DNA from: Citrobacter amalonaticus Y19
Lineage (GTDB): Bacteria > Pseudomonadota > Gammaproteobacteria > Enterobacterales > Enterobacteriaceae
Assembly (NCBI RefSeq): GCF_000981805.1
Contig: NZ_CP011133.1
Span: 186,001 to 250,000 of the forward strand
Direction: 5' to 3'
DNA length: 64,000 bases
The notes under the pieces are model-generated. The model made no database searches, was not told the origin of the DNA, and saw only the letters and a program-made list of their open reading frames with translations. Below are positions 46,065-54,736 of this stretch, piece after piece. Every line of letters begins with the position of its first letter. The first letter of the stretch is position 1. The translations under genes and the position numbers were made by a program.

Positions 46065-46526
46065 TCATGAATGGCAACAGCGCCCGTTTCCGTGATGATG
46101 CTGACGCCCACCCTGGCACGCATTTTCTGCTGTGTTCCCGTCAGAGTGACAGCATTTTTTCCCTTTCGCCTCATGATGAAAGGACTGGCGTCCCTGCTCC
46201 GGCTTATTCAGTTCAGTCAGAACACGGGTATCCGGATCACACAGTTCAGTGAACAAACGACGACCACAGTCAGTCTGGTACACCGCGATCTGATGCCCCA
46301 GTAATTTACCCAGCATCCGTTCCCCGATGTTACGGACCACAACGCGGCTGACTTGCTGTTGAACCAGCAGGTCAACCAGCTTCCGTTTACCTGAACAATC
46401 TGCGCCCAGCGCGGGATTTTCTGTCCGGCTGAGCTCCACACCGCGCTCATCCACCAGGACAAGGTGACTCGCTTTGGTAAAATGATTTGCTACCCGGTCG
46501 TCATTCACTGGAATGGCTGTGATCAT
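46065..46526 (-). CDS. NifX/NifB-type (dinitrogenase Fe-Mo cofactor) domain protein with Cys/His-rich tail
   Basis: 153 residues. The RNase-H-like fold of the NifX family fills residues 1-110 (ITAIPVNDDRVANHFTKASHL, VDLLVQQQVSRVVVRNIGERML, GRRLFTEL). The last 35 residues hold KKCCHSDG, QHHHGNG and CCHS, a likely metal-binding tail. It overlaps the DUF134 gene by 26 bases, a pairing common in bacteria and archaea. Role unknown outside nitrogen fixation. Confidence 0.78.
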   Translation of the reverse strand: MITAIPVNDDRVANHFTKASHLVLVDERGVELSRTENPALGADCSGKRKLVDLLVQQQVSRVVVRNIGERMLGKLLGHQIAVYQTDCGRRLFTELCDPDTRVLTELNKPEQGRQSFHHEAKGKKCCHSDGNTAENACQGGRQHHHGNGRCCHS

Positions 46527-46821
46527 CTTGTGTAACTCCTTCCCTTTCAGAGTGCATTATTAAGGCCTTGCCCTGAGTGAGACAGTCCACAACCTTAAAA
46601 CGGGCTGCTTTCAGGACATTGGCCAGTGTCTGCCTTGAAACCCCCATTGCAACAGCCGCTTCCTGCTGTTGCATGCCCAGTAAATCGACCAGCCGTAACG
46701 CTTCAAACTCATCTTCTTTTAAATGAACATGTTCAAGCTGGCTCATCGGTCGCGCATTGGGCTTAAAACAGGTATCCGCAGGGCGGCCACAGATGTTACG
46801 GGGAATTCTGGGTCTTGGCAT
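46501..46821 (-). CDS. DUF134 (UPF0251) family DNA-binding protein
   Basis: 106 residues. N-terminal MPRPRIPRNICGRPADTCFKP is the family start with two Cys. A sigma-region-4-like helix-turn-helix follows, EFEALRLVDLLGMQQQEAAV and VSRQTLANVLKAARFKV. Probably a transcriptional regulator, perhaps redox- or metal-responsive through the Cys. Tandem sites just upstream (46835-46880) could be its operator. Confidence 0.83.
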   Translation of the reverse strand: MPRPRIPRNICGRPADTCFKPNARPMSQLEHVHLKEDEFEALRLVDLLGMQQQEAAVAMGVSRQTLANVLKAARFKVVDCLTQGKALIMHSEREGVTQDDHSHSSE

Positions 46822-46834
46822 GAAGGCTCCTTAT

Positions 46835-46880
46835 TGGCATATGCTATATATACACTCATAAACTGGCATATGCAATATAC
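46835..46880 (-). promoter_or_regulatory. Tandem direct repeat, candidate DUF134 operator
   Basis: TGGCATATGCWATATA occurs at 46835-46850 and again at 46864-46879, 29 bases apart (about three helical turns). Each contains the palindrome GCATATGC. They sit directly upstream of the DUF134 start codon. Confidence 0.6.
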
Positions 46881-47003
46881 TCTGCTCACCGGTGGAGAAT
46901 TTTTTGCTTTACCCTGGAGTCTGTAAGTGGGCAGCAGGTCATGAGAGATGAAGAGAAAGAAAACAGATACTGTATGAGACTCAATTTAAAGTGCTGCCAT
47001 AAG

Positions 47004-47041
47004 GGGGTCGTCTCAGAAAACGGAAAATAAAGCACGCTAAG
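47004..47041. repeat. 38-bp terminal inverted repeat, tnpA end, of the Tn21-subfamily transposon
   Basis: GGGGTCGTCTCAGAAAACGG at the outside, ending GCACGCTAAG, matches what I recall for the Tn21 tnp-side end. The tnpA stop codon lies within it. Outer flank ATAAG. Confidence 0.93.
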
Positions 47042-48257
47042 CCGGTGGCAGCGGTCGCAATGGCCTGAACTTCCCCGCACCGACCTTGGCACTGCTGCGC
47101 CATAGGTAATCGCCGGTCAGGTTGATATGCTCCCACCCCAGCGGGGACAGATATTGCAGCAACGTGTCGTCCAGCGCCTCGCCCTTATTCAGCCCCGCAT
47201 GGACGCGGCGGCGCAGCTCCACGCTTTGCAGCCAATCCAGAATGAACAGCGTGCGCTCGATGCGCCCATACATCCGCACCTTGTCGTTGATCGCCTTGCC
47301 GGAAGCCTGGAACTGCTGTTGATGCTTGTTCTTGGCCGCATTGAACAGCTTGCCGATGATACGGTCGTGAAGGTCGATGATTTCATCAGTGACGGTGGCC
47401 ATGCCCTCGATGGCCAGTGCTACCAAGGTGGCGTAACGCCGCTGCGACTCGAACTTGGCCAGGTCGGCGGGCGTCATCTGGCCGCCTTCGCGGGCGATCT
47501 TGAGCAAGCGGTTTTGGTGTACCTGCCGTTCGATGCCAGCAGGTAGGTCAAGCGCCTGCCAGGCTTTGAGGCGTTCGATGTGTTCAAGCATGTGGCGCGA
47601 GTTTGGCTTGGCGGGCGATTGGCGCAGCCACGCTAGCCACGTCATTTTGCTACCATCCTTGCGCTTGAGCAGTTCGTCCAGGCACTGGCGATGGACAGGT
47701 ATCAAGGAATCGGCCAATGCCGCATGGATGCTTCGGTTGGCACGGGTAATGGCCTCGGCGCTTGCGCGCTCGATGGCATTCATGGCGGGTAGGATGATGC
47801 TCTGCCGCCGCAGGTTTTCAATAAGGGTGCTGGCCAGCACAATGCCTTTGTCTGTTTGCAAGGCCATTTCGGTCAATGTATGCACGGCTTGCCGGTAATG
47901 ACTCATGGTGAAGGGCTTGAATCCAAACACCGTTTGCAGCTCGACCAAGTGCTCCCGCCGTGTCTGCTCGTGCTGGCCGTAATGGTTCCAGCTTCCCACC
48001 GGCACCTTGAGTTGTGCGGCCACCATGCGCAGCAGGGGCAGAAATGGAGGATCATCGACGCCCAAGAAGATGCCAGGGAATCGCAAGTAGCAAAGCTGCA
48101 CGGCGAAGCCCAATCGATTCGCGGCGCCGCGACGCTGACGGATCACCGACAGGTCGGTTTCGTTGAACGTGTAGTGCCGTATCAGTTCGTCTTTGGCATC
48201 TGGCAGTGTCAGCAGACTTTCGCGCTAGGTGGCGGACAGGATTGAGCGGCGTGGCAT
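47037..48257 (-). pseudogene. tnpA: Tn21-subfamily transposase TnpA, nonsense mutation and two internal deletions
   Basis: The start is at 48257 (MPRRSILSAT), but codon 11 is TAG where relatives have a Glu codon. Downstream the frame stays open to 47037. The first 330 or so codons are normal (VIRQRRGAANRLGFAVQLCYLRFPG), then KVRMYGRI jumps to ERTLFILDW, and KGEA jumps to the LLQYLSPLGWEH block. Both joints coincide with short words that occur at both sites in intact relatives (GRI; GEA/DEA). The DDE core is gone, leaving about 380 of 990 codons. The element cannot transpose without outside help. Confidence 0.9.
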
Positions 48258-48259
48258 GG

Positions 48260-48817
48260 TCAGTCTTCCCGCAGGTACTGGTACAAGGTTTCGCGGCTGA
48301 TGCCGAAGTCACGGGCCACCAAGGTTTTCTGCTCGCCTGCCGCAACTCGCCGTTTCAACTCGGCAATTTGTTCGCTGTTCAGCGATTTCTTTCGTCCCCG
48401 GTAGGCCCCGCGCTGCTTAGCCAGCACGATTCCCTCGCGCTGACGTTCGCGGATCAGAGCGCGCTCGAACTCAGCAAAGGCTCCCATGACCGACAGCATC
48501 AGATTGGCCATCGGTGAGTCCTCGCCGGTGAACGTTAGCCCTTCTTTGACGAACTCCATGCGCACGCCCCGTTGTGTCAGCCCTTGGACGATGCGGCGCA
48601 GGTCATCAAGGTTGCGTGCCAACCTGTCCATGCTATGCACCACCACGGTGTCGCCCTCGCGGACGAAGGCCAGCAGCCTTTCAAGTTCGGGACGTTGTGT
48701 GTCCTTGCCTGAAGCCTTATCGGTGAATACCTTGCCGACTTCTATTTGTTCCAGTTGTCGATCAGGATTCTGGTCGAAGCTGCTGACGCGAACGTAGCCG
48801 ATACGTTGACCTTGCAA
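48260..48817 (-). CDS. tnpR: Serine resolvase TnpR
   Basis: 185 residues from a TTG at 48817 (GGAGG just upstream); relatives start here with ATG at the residue before TGQRIGY. The catalytic Ser is in RIGYVRVSSFDQNP near residue 10. DNA-binding helix-turn-helix TLVARDFGISRETLYQYL at the C-terminus. It resolves Tn21-type cointegrates at res. It appears intact, in contrast to tnpA, whose ATG follows two bases after the tnpR stop. Confidence 0.92.
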   Translation of the reverse strand: MQGQRIGYVRVSSFDQNPDRQLEQIEVGKVFTDKASGKDTQRPELERLLAFVREGDTVVVHSMDRLARNLDDLRRIVQGLTQRGVRMEFVKEGLTFTGEDSPMANLMLSVMGAFAEFERALIRERQREGIVLAKQRGAYRGRKKSLNSEQIAELKRRVAAGEQKTLVARDFGISRETLYQYLRED

Positions 48818-48829
48818 GATGCCTCCAAA

Positions 48830-48947
48830 GGTAAAAATGTCAGGATGAAATCTATTACCCTTGGCTGAATATGTCAATAAATATAAATTAATACCCTACT
48901 CTGACGTTGTTTGTGCTCAACATCTGACATCAGGTTAGGGTATAGTC
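48830..48947. other. Probable res resolution site region
   Basis: The 118 bases between tnpR and the efflux operon end are A/T-rich and hold repeated TGTCA/TGACA words (for example near 48839, 48872, 48902, 48926 and 48951). Res sites of this subgroup lie directly upstream of tnpR. Subsites were not resolved by eye. Confidence 0.5.
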
Positions 48948-50435
48948 TTAACTGACACCACCTCCCAGGGCCTGATATAAAGCAACACTATCGACTAGGC
49001 GTTGTGCCTGGACCGCAACCATATTGATCCGGATTGACTGTGCCTGTTGCTGCGCGATGAGCAGTTGCAGGTAGCTGGTCGCGCCCAGCCGGTATTGCCG
49101 CTCGACCGACTGCAAGGAGGCCTGTGCAGCCATATCAGCGGCAGCGAGGGCAGTCAAAGTTTGTGCATCGCTTTCTACCGCGCGCAGGGTGTCGGCGACG
49201 TTACGCAAAGACTCCAATACGACGCTCTGGTAATTGGCTACGGCGGCATCAAAAGCGGCGAGCGCCGCTCTTTTTTCAGCGGGTAGCCCTGGATTAAAAA
49301 GAGGCTGGGTGAGCTGCGCAACCAGGCCCCACACTGCCGAGCCACCACCGAACAGGGCACCGGTGGTCAGCGCCTGAGAACCAAGGTTGGCGCTCAGGTT
49401 GATCTGTGGGTAGAGCTTGGCGACAGCCACACCATAGTCTGCATTGGCCGCATGCAACAGCGCCTCTGACGCCTGGATATCCGGTCGGCGGCGCACCAGT
49501 TCTGAGGGCACGACGAGCGGCATCTCGACGGGTAGAGTGAAATCGACCAGAGTGAAGGCCGGGATGCCACCCGTGCCTGGGGCACGACCGGCTAGCACCG
49601 CCAGTAGATGTTCGGTTTGTTGCAGTTGTTTACGCAGCGCAGGCAGTTCTGCCCGCGTTTGCTCCGCCTGAGCTTGTAGGCTCAACGCTTCATCAGGTGA
49701 GGCCTGACCGATACGCACGCGTTCATGGGCTAGGCGCAGTTGCTCATCCTGCACGCGCAAAATGGCAGTAGTGGTTTCTAGTTGCGCGGCGAGGCGTGCT
49801 CGGGTAATGGCAGCGGTTGCCATGTTGCCGGCAAGGGCCAGGCGCGCAGCATTCAGTTCGAAGCGACGGTAGTCGGCGCGAGCAGCCAAGGCTTCGAGTG
49901 CGCGCCGGTTGCCGCCAGCCAGATCGAGGTTGTAATGCACGCCAACGCTGGCGTTGTAGAGGCTGAATTGACGTGCGTCTCCGCTCAACCCTTGGCTACT
50001 GGGACTCATTTGCTGGCGCTGAGATCCCAGTGCGACATCTACCTGTGGATATTGCGTCGAGCCCGCCTGTGCGGCAAGAAGCTCCTGCGCCTGTCGCAAA
50101 TTGGCGCTGATGCTCGCCAGCGTCGGGCTGACATGGAAAGCTTCGTTTATCAGTCCGTCGAGTGCGGATGAACCCAAGCTTTGCCACCATTGCGTTTCGA
50201 TCGGAAGCCCTTCGACTAGACGTTGTGTTTCGCCGAACTGCGTGGGAGCGGACACGGTTCTATCAGCTACCGGTGTTGCAGTGTAGCGAGCCACATCGGG
50301 TGCGGTGGGACGCTGAAAATCAGGGCCGGCGGCGCAGCCGGCCAGACCGGCGGTGACCAGACCAGCTACCAGGTAAGTTGCCGCAAGCCGTCTTTCGAGG
50401 CTGATGGGGCGCTGGCATGTTTTAGCGTGCTCCAT
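48948..50435 (-). CDS. Outer-membrane factor lipoprotein (NodT/OprM type)
   Basis: 495 residues. The lipobox LAGC lies near residue 33 after a signal peptide. Two OEP repeats follow: WWQSLGSSALDGLINEAFHVSPTLASISANLRQAQ near residue 83 and LVRRRPDIQASEALLHAANADYGVA near residue 320. The protein would form the trimeric outer-membrane channel for the co-encoded exporter. It is the last gene of a minus-strand operon and overlaps the cytochrome gene by 14 bases. Confidence 0.9.
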   Translation of the reverse strand: MEHAKTCQRPISLERRLAATYLVAGLVTAGLAGCAAGPDFQRPTAPDVARYTATPVADRTVSAPTQFGETQRLVEGLPIETQWWQSLGSSALDGLINEAFHVSPTLASISANLRQAQELLAAQAGSTQYPQVDVALGSQRQQMSPSSQGLSGDARQFSLYNASVGVHYNLDLAGGNRRALEALAARADYRRFELNAARLALAGNMATAAITRARLAAQLETTTAILRVQDEQLRLAHERVRIGQASPDEALSLQAQAEQTRAELPALRKQLQQTEHLLAVLAGRAPGTGGIPAFTLVDFTLPVEMPLVVPSELVRRRPDIQASEALLHAANADYGVAVAKLYPQINLSANLGSQALTTGALFGGGSAVWGLVAQLTQPLFNPGLPAEKRAALAAFDAAVANYQSVVLESLRNVADTLRAVESDAQTLTALAAADMAAQASLQSVERQYRLGATSYLQLLIAQQQAQSIRINMVAVQAQRLVDSVALYQALGGGVS

Positions 50436-50895
50436 AAAAATGCTCCACGAAAGGTTTACGGAAAGCTTGGTGGCAGCCCAAGCAGCTTTCCTGCACGTGG
50501 GCGAATGATTGGATCACCGCCTTGCCGTCGCTGCTCGCAGCAGCCAGCTTCATGGCCAGCGCCGCCTCGTGAGTCTGCGCGTCAAAGTTTCTGAACTTGG
50601 TCGCATCAGCGCCGAGGTAAGCAAGGATGCGCATTTTTTCAGTAAGCGGTGGCTCGGGGTGTGCAGCAACTTTTGGGGCGAGCTGAACGACCTGAACCCA
50701 TTCCTCCTGCGAAATCGCACCGGTAATAGCCTGCATGTTGCGCCCGAGTTCCTGCATGATCTTGCGTAGCGCCAGTGGCTCAACCTGGGTAGCGTCACCA
50801 GCCCAAGCTGGCAACTGAAAACCCCATAAAAGCAGGCAGGCCGTAACGGTCAGGGTGATAGTTCCAAATGCGTGGCTGTGTTTGCGGTGGGTCAT
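50422..50895 (-). CDS. Cytochrome c'-like periplasmic heme protein
   Basis: 157 residues from ATG at 50895 (AGGAGAATTTC upstream). Signal peptide to about AWAGD (residue 32), then a four-helix sequence with the heme-attachment site CLGCH at the C-terminal end (QESCLGCHQAFRKPF), as in cytochrome c'. Such proteins bind NO or CO or carry electrons. Its presence between an ABC ATPase and an outer-membrane factor is odd and links the exporter with redox or NO stress. Confidence 0.8.
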   Translation of the reverse strand: MTHRKHSHAFGTITLTVTACLLLWGFQLPAWAGDATQVEPLALRKIMQELGRNMQAITGAISQEEWVQVVQLAPKVAAHPEPPLTEKMRILAYLGADATKFRNFDAQTHEAALAMKLAAASSDGKAVIQSFAHVQESCLGCHQAFRKPFVEHFYGAR

Positions 50896-50923
50896 GAAAT
50901 TCTCCTGTAATTCAATCGTTCTC

Positions 50924-51634
50924 TCATTCGAACTCCCGCCCTTCGCCAGCTTCCTCATGGGTCACGCCGTCGCGGATGTGGTAGATGCGCTTGAATGTGG
51001 GGATGATCTTTTCGTCATGGGTGACGACGATGATGGCGGTCTCGAACTTCCGGGCCATGTCGTTGAGGATGCGGATTACAGCCATGGCGCGCTCGGAATC
51101 CAGCGGCGCAGTGGGTTCATCGGCCAGGATCACCGGCGGACGATTGACCAGTCCGCGCGCGATGGCGACCCGTTGCTGCTCGCCACCGGAGAGTTGCGAG
51201 GGCATTGCGCGAGCTCGGTGTTGCACATCAACCGCTGTGAGCAATTCCAGTGCCTTCGCGCGCGACTCTCCATTCGCGACGCCTGCAAGCATCGGCAGCA
51301 GCGCCACGTTGTCGGTGACATCGAGAAACGGAATCAGGTACGGCGCCTGGAAAACGAAACCGATCTTGTCACGCCGTAAGGCGCGCAGGTCGCGGACTTT
51401 CCAGCCATCGGCGTAGATCACTTCATCGCCCAGCGTCATGCGACCGGCGGTCGGTTCGATCACCGCACCCAGACACTTGAGCAGCGTGCTCTTGCCGGAC
51501 CCGGAAGGGCCGATCAGTCCCACCACTTCACCAGGCGCAACATGCATATTCACGTCTCTCAAGGCAAAGACAGCGGTGTCACCATCGCCATACCGCTTGC
51601 TTAAACTTTCGATGTGTATCCCTTTGCCACTCAT
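50924..51634 (-). CDS. ABC transporter ATP-binding protein (MacB/LolD/DevA type)
   Basis: 236 residues from ATG at 51634, chosen for the GGAGGTTGAG site just upstream. Walker A GPSGSGKST near residue 45, signature LSGGEQQRVAIARGLV near residue 147, Walker B VILADEPTAPLDS near residue 168 and the His switch VVTHDE. It pairs with the FtsX-type permease whose gene ends two bases upstream. Confidence 0.93.
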   Translation of the reverse strand: MSGKGIHIESLSKRYGDGDTAVFALRDVNMHVAPGEVVGLIGPSGSGKSTLLKCLGAVIEPTAGRMTLGDEVIYADGWKVRDLRALRRDKIGFVFQAPYLIPFLDVTDNVALLPMLAGVANGESRAKALELLTAVDVQHRARAMPSQLSGGEQQRVAIARGLVNRPPVILADEPTAPLDSERAMAVIRILNDMARKFETAIIVVTHDEKIIPTFKRIYHIRDGVTHEEAGEGREFE

Positions 51635-51635
51635 C

Positions 51636-52841
51636 TCAACCTCCAATGGCTTCGGCCGGATCGACCTTGAGTGCCATGCGAATGGCGACGAGGCTAGCTA
51701 GAACGCAGATCACGAGCACGGCAAAAAAACCGGCGACAGAATCCATTGGCGTGAGCAGGACATATTTTGGAAAAGCCGGTGCTGAAAAGGTGGCTGTGAT
51801 CTTGCCGACCACGAAGCCAATCACGCCCAGGGCGAGCGCCTGCTGCATGATCATCGCGGCGATGGTTCGGTTGCGTGTGCCGATGAGCTTCAACACCGCG
51901 ATCTCACGGATTTTGTCCATCGTCAGCGAATAGATGATGAAGGCAACGATGGCCGCGCTAACGATGGCCAGAATCACAAGGAACATGCCGATCTGCTTGG
52001 CCGAGGTGGCGATCAGCTTGCCGACGAGGATGTCTTCCATCTGTGCCCGGGTGTAGACCGTCAAACGCTTCCAGCGCTGGATGGATTCGGCAACCTCGTC
52101 CGGCGCATGACCAGGTTTCAGAGTGACCAGCACGGCATTGACGAACGCGTTGCTGCTCTGTGAAGCAATCACGGCATCCAGCAAACCTGGATCACCGGGT
52201 CGATTGAAGACCGGGTTGGCTTCGGTGCGACGCCGGCTTTGCCAGATGGCATCGTTGTCCTTGAGGAACTGGGCCTCCTGGGCATCTTTGAGCGGAATGA
52301 ATACCATCGGGTCGCCGCTGGACGACACCATGCGCCGTGTCAGCCCCACGACGGTGTAATGATTGCGGCGAATGGCAAGACGATCTCCCAGTTTGAAGCC
52401 GGTGGCGATGTCGGCCACAGCCTCGTAGTGACCGCGCGTGATCTGGCGTCCAGCGACGAGATAAGGAGGCCATCCGGGTGTAGCCCCCAACGCACCGGGC
52501 GCGATGCCGACCACCATGGTGCGTACATCACTCTCGCCCTTGCGTACCTGCATGGTCAGGTAGGTCGCGTTCGCTGCCTGTGAGACTCCCGGCATGGCGA
52601 GAATGGCGCGATACACGTCATCGTTGAGGCTGGACGACTCCGCATAAGGACCCAGAGTATCCTTTTGCACCACCCAAAGGTCAGCGCCACTGTTGTCGAG
52701 CAACGCCTTGCCGTCGTCCACCATGCCTCGGTACACCCCAGCCATGACTAGGGTGACGCCGATCAGCAGACCCAGACCGATGCCGGTGAAGACGAATTTC
52801 CCCCAGGCATGGAGAATGTCGCGGCCGGCCAGGCTGATCAT
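51636..52841 (-). CDS. FtsX-type ABC permease (DevC/MacB type)
   Basis: 401 residues. One membrane helix near residue 18-38, a large periplasmic domain to about residue 275, then three C-terminal helices of the FtsX domain (IVSAAIVAFIIYSLTMDKIREIAVLKLIGTRNRTI, in parts). The four-helix topology suits mechanotransmission exporters such as MacB. It overlaps the adaptor gene as ATGA (52838-52841). Confidence 0.9.
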   Translation of the reverse strand: MISLAGRDILHAWGKFVFTGIGLGLLIGVTLVMAGVYRGMVDDGKALLDNSGADLWVVQKDTLGPYAESSSLNDDVYRAILAMPGVSQAANATYLTMQVRKGESDVRTMVVGIAPGALGATPGWPPYLVAGRQITRGHYEAVADIATGFKLGDRLAIRRNHYTVVGLTRRMVSSSGDPMVFIPLKDAQEAQFLKDNDAIWQSRRRTEANPVFNRPGDPGLLDAVIASQSSNAFVNAVLVTLKPGHAPDEVAESIQRWKRLTVYTRAQMEDILVGKLIATSAKQIGMFLVILAIVSAAIVAFIIYSLTMDKIREIAVLKLIGTRNRTIAAMIMQQALALGVIGFVVGKITATFSAPAFPKYVLLTPMDSVAGFFAVLVICVLASLVAIRMALKVDPAEAIGG

Positions 52842-53989
52842 CGTGAAACTCCCGGGATATGCTCGACCACATGGATGCGGCTGCGCGCCGTCAGTGCCTT
52901 TTCGCTATAGGTCACAACCTGGTCCCCATTCTTGAGCCCTTCGCGCACCTGCACGTAACCATTGAGGTCGGAAGTGCCGAGCTTGACCGGGGAGAAATGC
53001 AGATCACCATCCACGATTTGCCAGACACCAACTTTATCGCCTTCACGCTGGACGGCAGCGTTGGGGATCAGTGGAGCGGCCGGGAGCGCCGGCAAGTCAA
53101 CCGTGACTTCGGCCAGTTCACCCACTGGTGGCAAAGGTTCTGGTTTGTTATCGAATGTCACCTTGGCAAGCGTTTCCTCGGTTACCGCGTCGGCCTTGGG
53201 TTCCACCCGCAGCACGCGACCTTTCAAGGTCTGGCCACCACGCGAACGCAGGACGATATGAGCCGGCAGCCCCCCAGCCAGCCCCGATGCGCTGATCTGG
53301 TCGAAGCGCACATTGATCCACAAACTCTTGGGGTCGATCACTTCCACCACGGCCTGGCCCGCGACGATGGTCGTGCCGGGATCGGCATCGCGCACGGCGA
53401 CTACACCGTCGACCGGCGCGATCAGGCGCAGATTGCTCCGCTGCGCGACGAGTGCTTCGCGGTCGGAGCGTGCCCGGGCAATATCTTCCCGAGCGGCGGA
53501 TAGGGCGGCATCGGCGATCTGCAGTTCCTGCCGCTTGGTGGTGACGATTTCCTCGCTGGTCGAGCGCACCGCAAACAATTGCTCATAGCGGCGCGCCTGG
53601 GTTTGCGCGTAGGCTTGCCGGGCTTCTGCCTCGCGCAAAGCCGCTTCCGCCCGCTTGAATACAGACTCCTGTGAGCGCACCCGATCATCAAGGTCGACCG
53701 GCTCCATCTCGCCGAGCACCTGTCCGGCCTTGACCTGGTCGCCTACATGCACCTCCAGGCGTTTGACGCGCCCGGCAAACGTCGGCCCGATCTTGTAGGT
53801 GTAGCGCGCCTCCACCGTGCCGATGCCGAACAGCGCCGGTGTGATAGCCCGTGATTCCACGCTTGCCACCGTCACAGCGACCGGGGCGAGCGGCCCTGAT
53901 CGCAGACCGACATAAATAAAAAGCACCAGCAAAGGAATGATGACGGCAAGCAGTGCCAGGGTGCGGCCTTGCAAGGGTAACTTTTTCAT
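52838..53989 (-). CDS. Periplasmic adaptor (HlyD/RND membrane-fusion type)
   Basis: 383 residues. N-terminal membrane anchor (LALLAVIIPLLVLFIYVGL), lipoyl-like half-motifs (GRVKRLEVHVGDQVKAGQVLGEME and LIAPVDGVVAVRDADPG), a coiled-coil hairpin between them (residues about 105-185) and beta-barrel domains after. Links the ABC permease to the outer-membrane factor. It overlaps the TetR gene by 4 bases. Confidence 0.92.
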   Translation of the reverse strand: MKKLPLQGRTLALLAVIIPLLVLFIYVGLRSGPLAPVAVTVASVESRAITPALFGIGTVEARYTYKIGPTFAGRVKRLEVHVGDQVKAGQVLGEMEPVDLDDRVRSQESVFKRAEAALREAEARQAYAQTQARRYEQLFAVRSTSEEIVTTKRQELQIADAALSAAREDIARARSDREALVAQRSNLRLIAPVDGVVAVRDADPGTTIVAGQAVVEVIDPKSLWINVRFDQISASGLAGGLPAHIVLRSRGGQTLKGRVLRVEPKADAVTEETLAKVTFDNKPEPLPPVGELAEVTVDLPALPAAPLIPNAAVQREGDKVGVWQIVDGDLHFSPVKLGTSDLNGYVQVREGLKNGDQVVTYSEKALTARSRIHVVEHIPGVSR

Positions 53990-54594
53990 TGCGCACTCCT
54001 TATGCCACGCCGATAAATTGCAAAGACGCGCGGCGCATCGCGGTGCATACGTCCCACATCACCCGCCAACAGCGATTGCATGACCAAGCCCTGGATCGTG
54101 CCAATGAACAGCGTTGCCGCCGCCTCGTTGTCAAGCGAGGGAGACAACTCGCCGCTGGCCTTGCCTTTCTCGATGAGACGATGCAAACGTTCGCCGTAGC
54201 GCTGAATCAAGGTTTGCACCATGCGCTTGGCCGGTGTCGATTCGGCACGCTGAAGCTCACCAAACATCATTCTTGGCACGCCTGGGTGCTCAGCTACGAA
54301 TTCGATATGACTCATGAACATCGCCTCCATGGCTGCCAAGGGCGACTCGATTCCTTGTGCGGATCGATCGATTCTGGCTAATAGGCGCTCTGCTACCCAC
54401 TCCATGACCGCCTGCCAAATGGCTTCCTTGTTCGGGAAGTGCCGAAACAGCGCACCCTGGGTCAAGTTCATGTGTTTAGCGATAGCCGCAGTGGTTATCT
54501 CGCTTGGGTTTTGTGAACCGGCAAGCGCCACGACGGACTCGACAGTTACGGCACGACGTTCATCGGCCGGCAGATGCTTTGGATGGGTGTCCAC
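53986..54594 (-). CDS. TetR-family repressor of the export operon
   Basis: 202 residues. The GTG at 54594 has AAGGAG five bases upstream; a GTG at 54600 is too close. Helix-turn-helix TTAAIAKHMNLTQGALFRHFPNKEAIW near residue 37-63. The C-terminal ligand domain is as in transcriptional repressors of efflux genes. It is the first gene of the operon, and the perfect dyad at 54606-54633 directly upstream is the natural operator for autoregulation. Confidence 0.9.
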   Translation of the reverse strand: MDTHPKHLPADERRAVTVESVVALAGSQNPSEITTAAIAKHMNLTQGALFRHFPNKEAIWQAVMEWVAERLLARIDRSAQGIESPLAAMEAMFMSHIEFVAEHPGVPRMMFGELQRAESTPAKRMVQTLIQRYGERLHRLIEKGKASGELSPSLDNEAAATLFIGTIQGLVMQSLLAGDVGRMHRDAPRVFAIYRRGIRSAQ

Positions 54595-54605
54595 GAGCAC
54601 TCCTT

Positions 54606-54633
54606 GTAAGATAGTAATTAATTACTATCTTAC
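54606..54633 (-). promoter_or_regulatory. TetR operator, 28-bp perfect palindrome
   Basis: GTAAGATAGTAATT followed by its exact inverse, beginning 12 bases before the TetR start codon. It would block the promoter of the whole tetR-adaptor-permease-ATPase-cytochrome-OMF operon. Confidence 0.85.
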
Positions 54634-54698
54634 CACAAGAGGCAACTCAAACAAGAGAAAACCCGACGTACTCGTCAATATCTAGAGTCTGCAATGGG

Positions 54699-54736
54699 CT
54701 TAACGTGCTTTATTTTCCGTTTTCTGAGACGTCCCC
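54699..54736. repeat. 38-bp terminal inverted repeat, cargo end, of the Tn21-subfamily transposon
   Basis: Inverted copy of 47004-47041 with two or three changes (CTTAACG for CTTAGCG; GACGTCCCC for GACGACCCC). Outer flank TAGCT does not match ATAAG on the other side, so no 5-bp target duplication. Confidence 0.92.

Noticed and set aside
45956..46174. 72-codon minus-strand frame overlapping the end of the NifX-like gene
   Set aside because: It overlaps by 110 bases in another frame, has no ribosome site and matches nothing; the NifX-like frame with its metal-binding tail is the better reading.
47004..54736. Target duplication of the Tn21-subfamily transposon
   Set aside because: The flanking five bases are ATAAG and TAGCT; an inverted CTTAT nearby on the right is probably chance.
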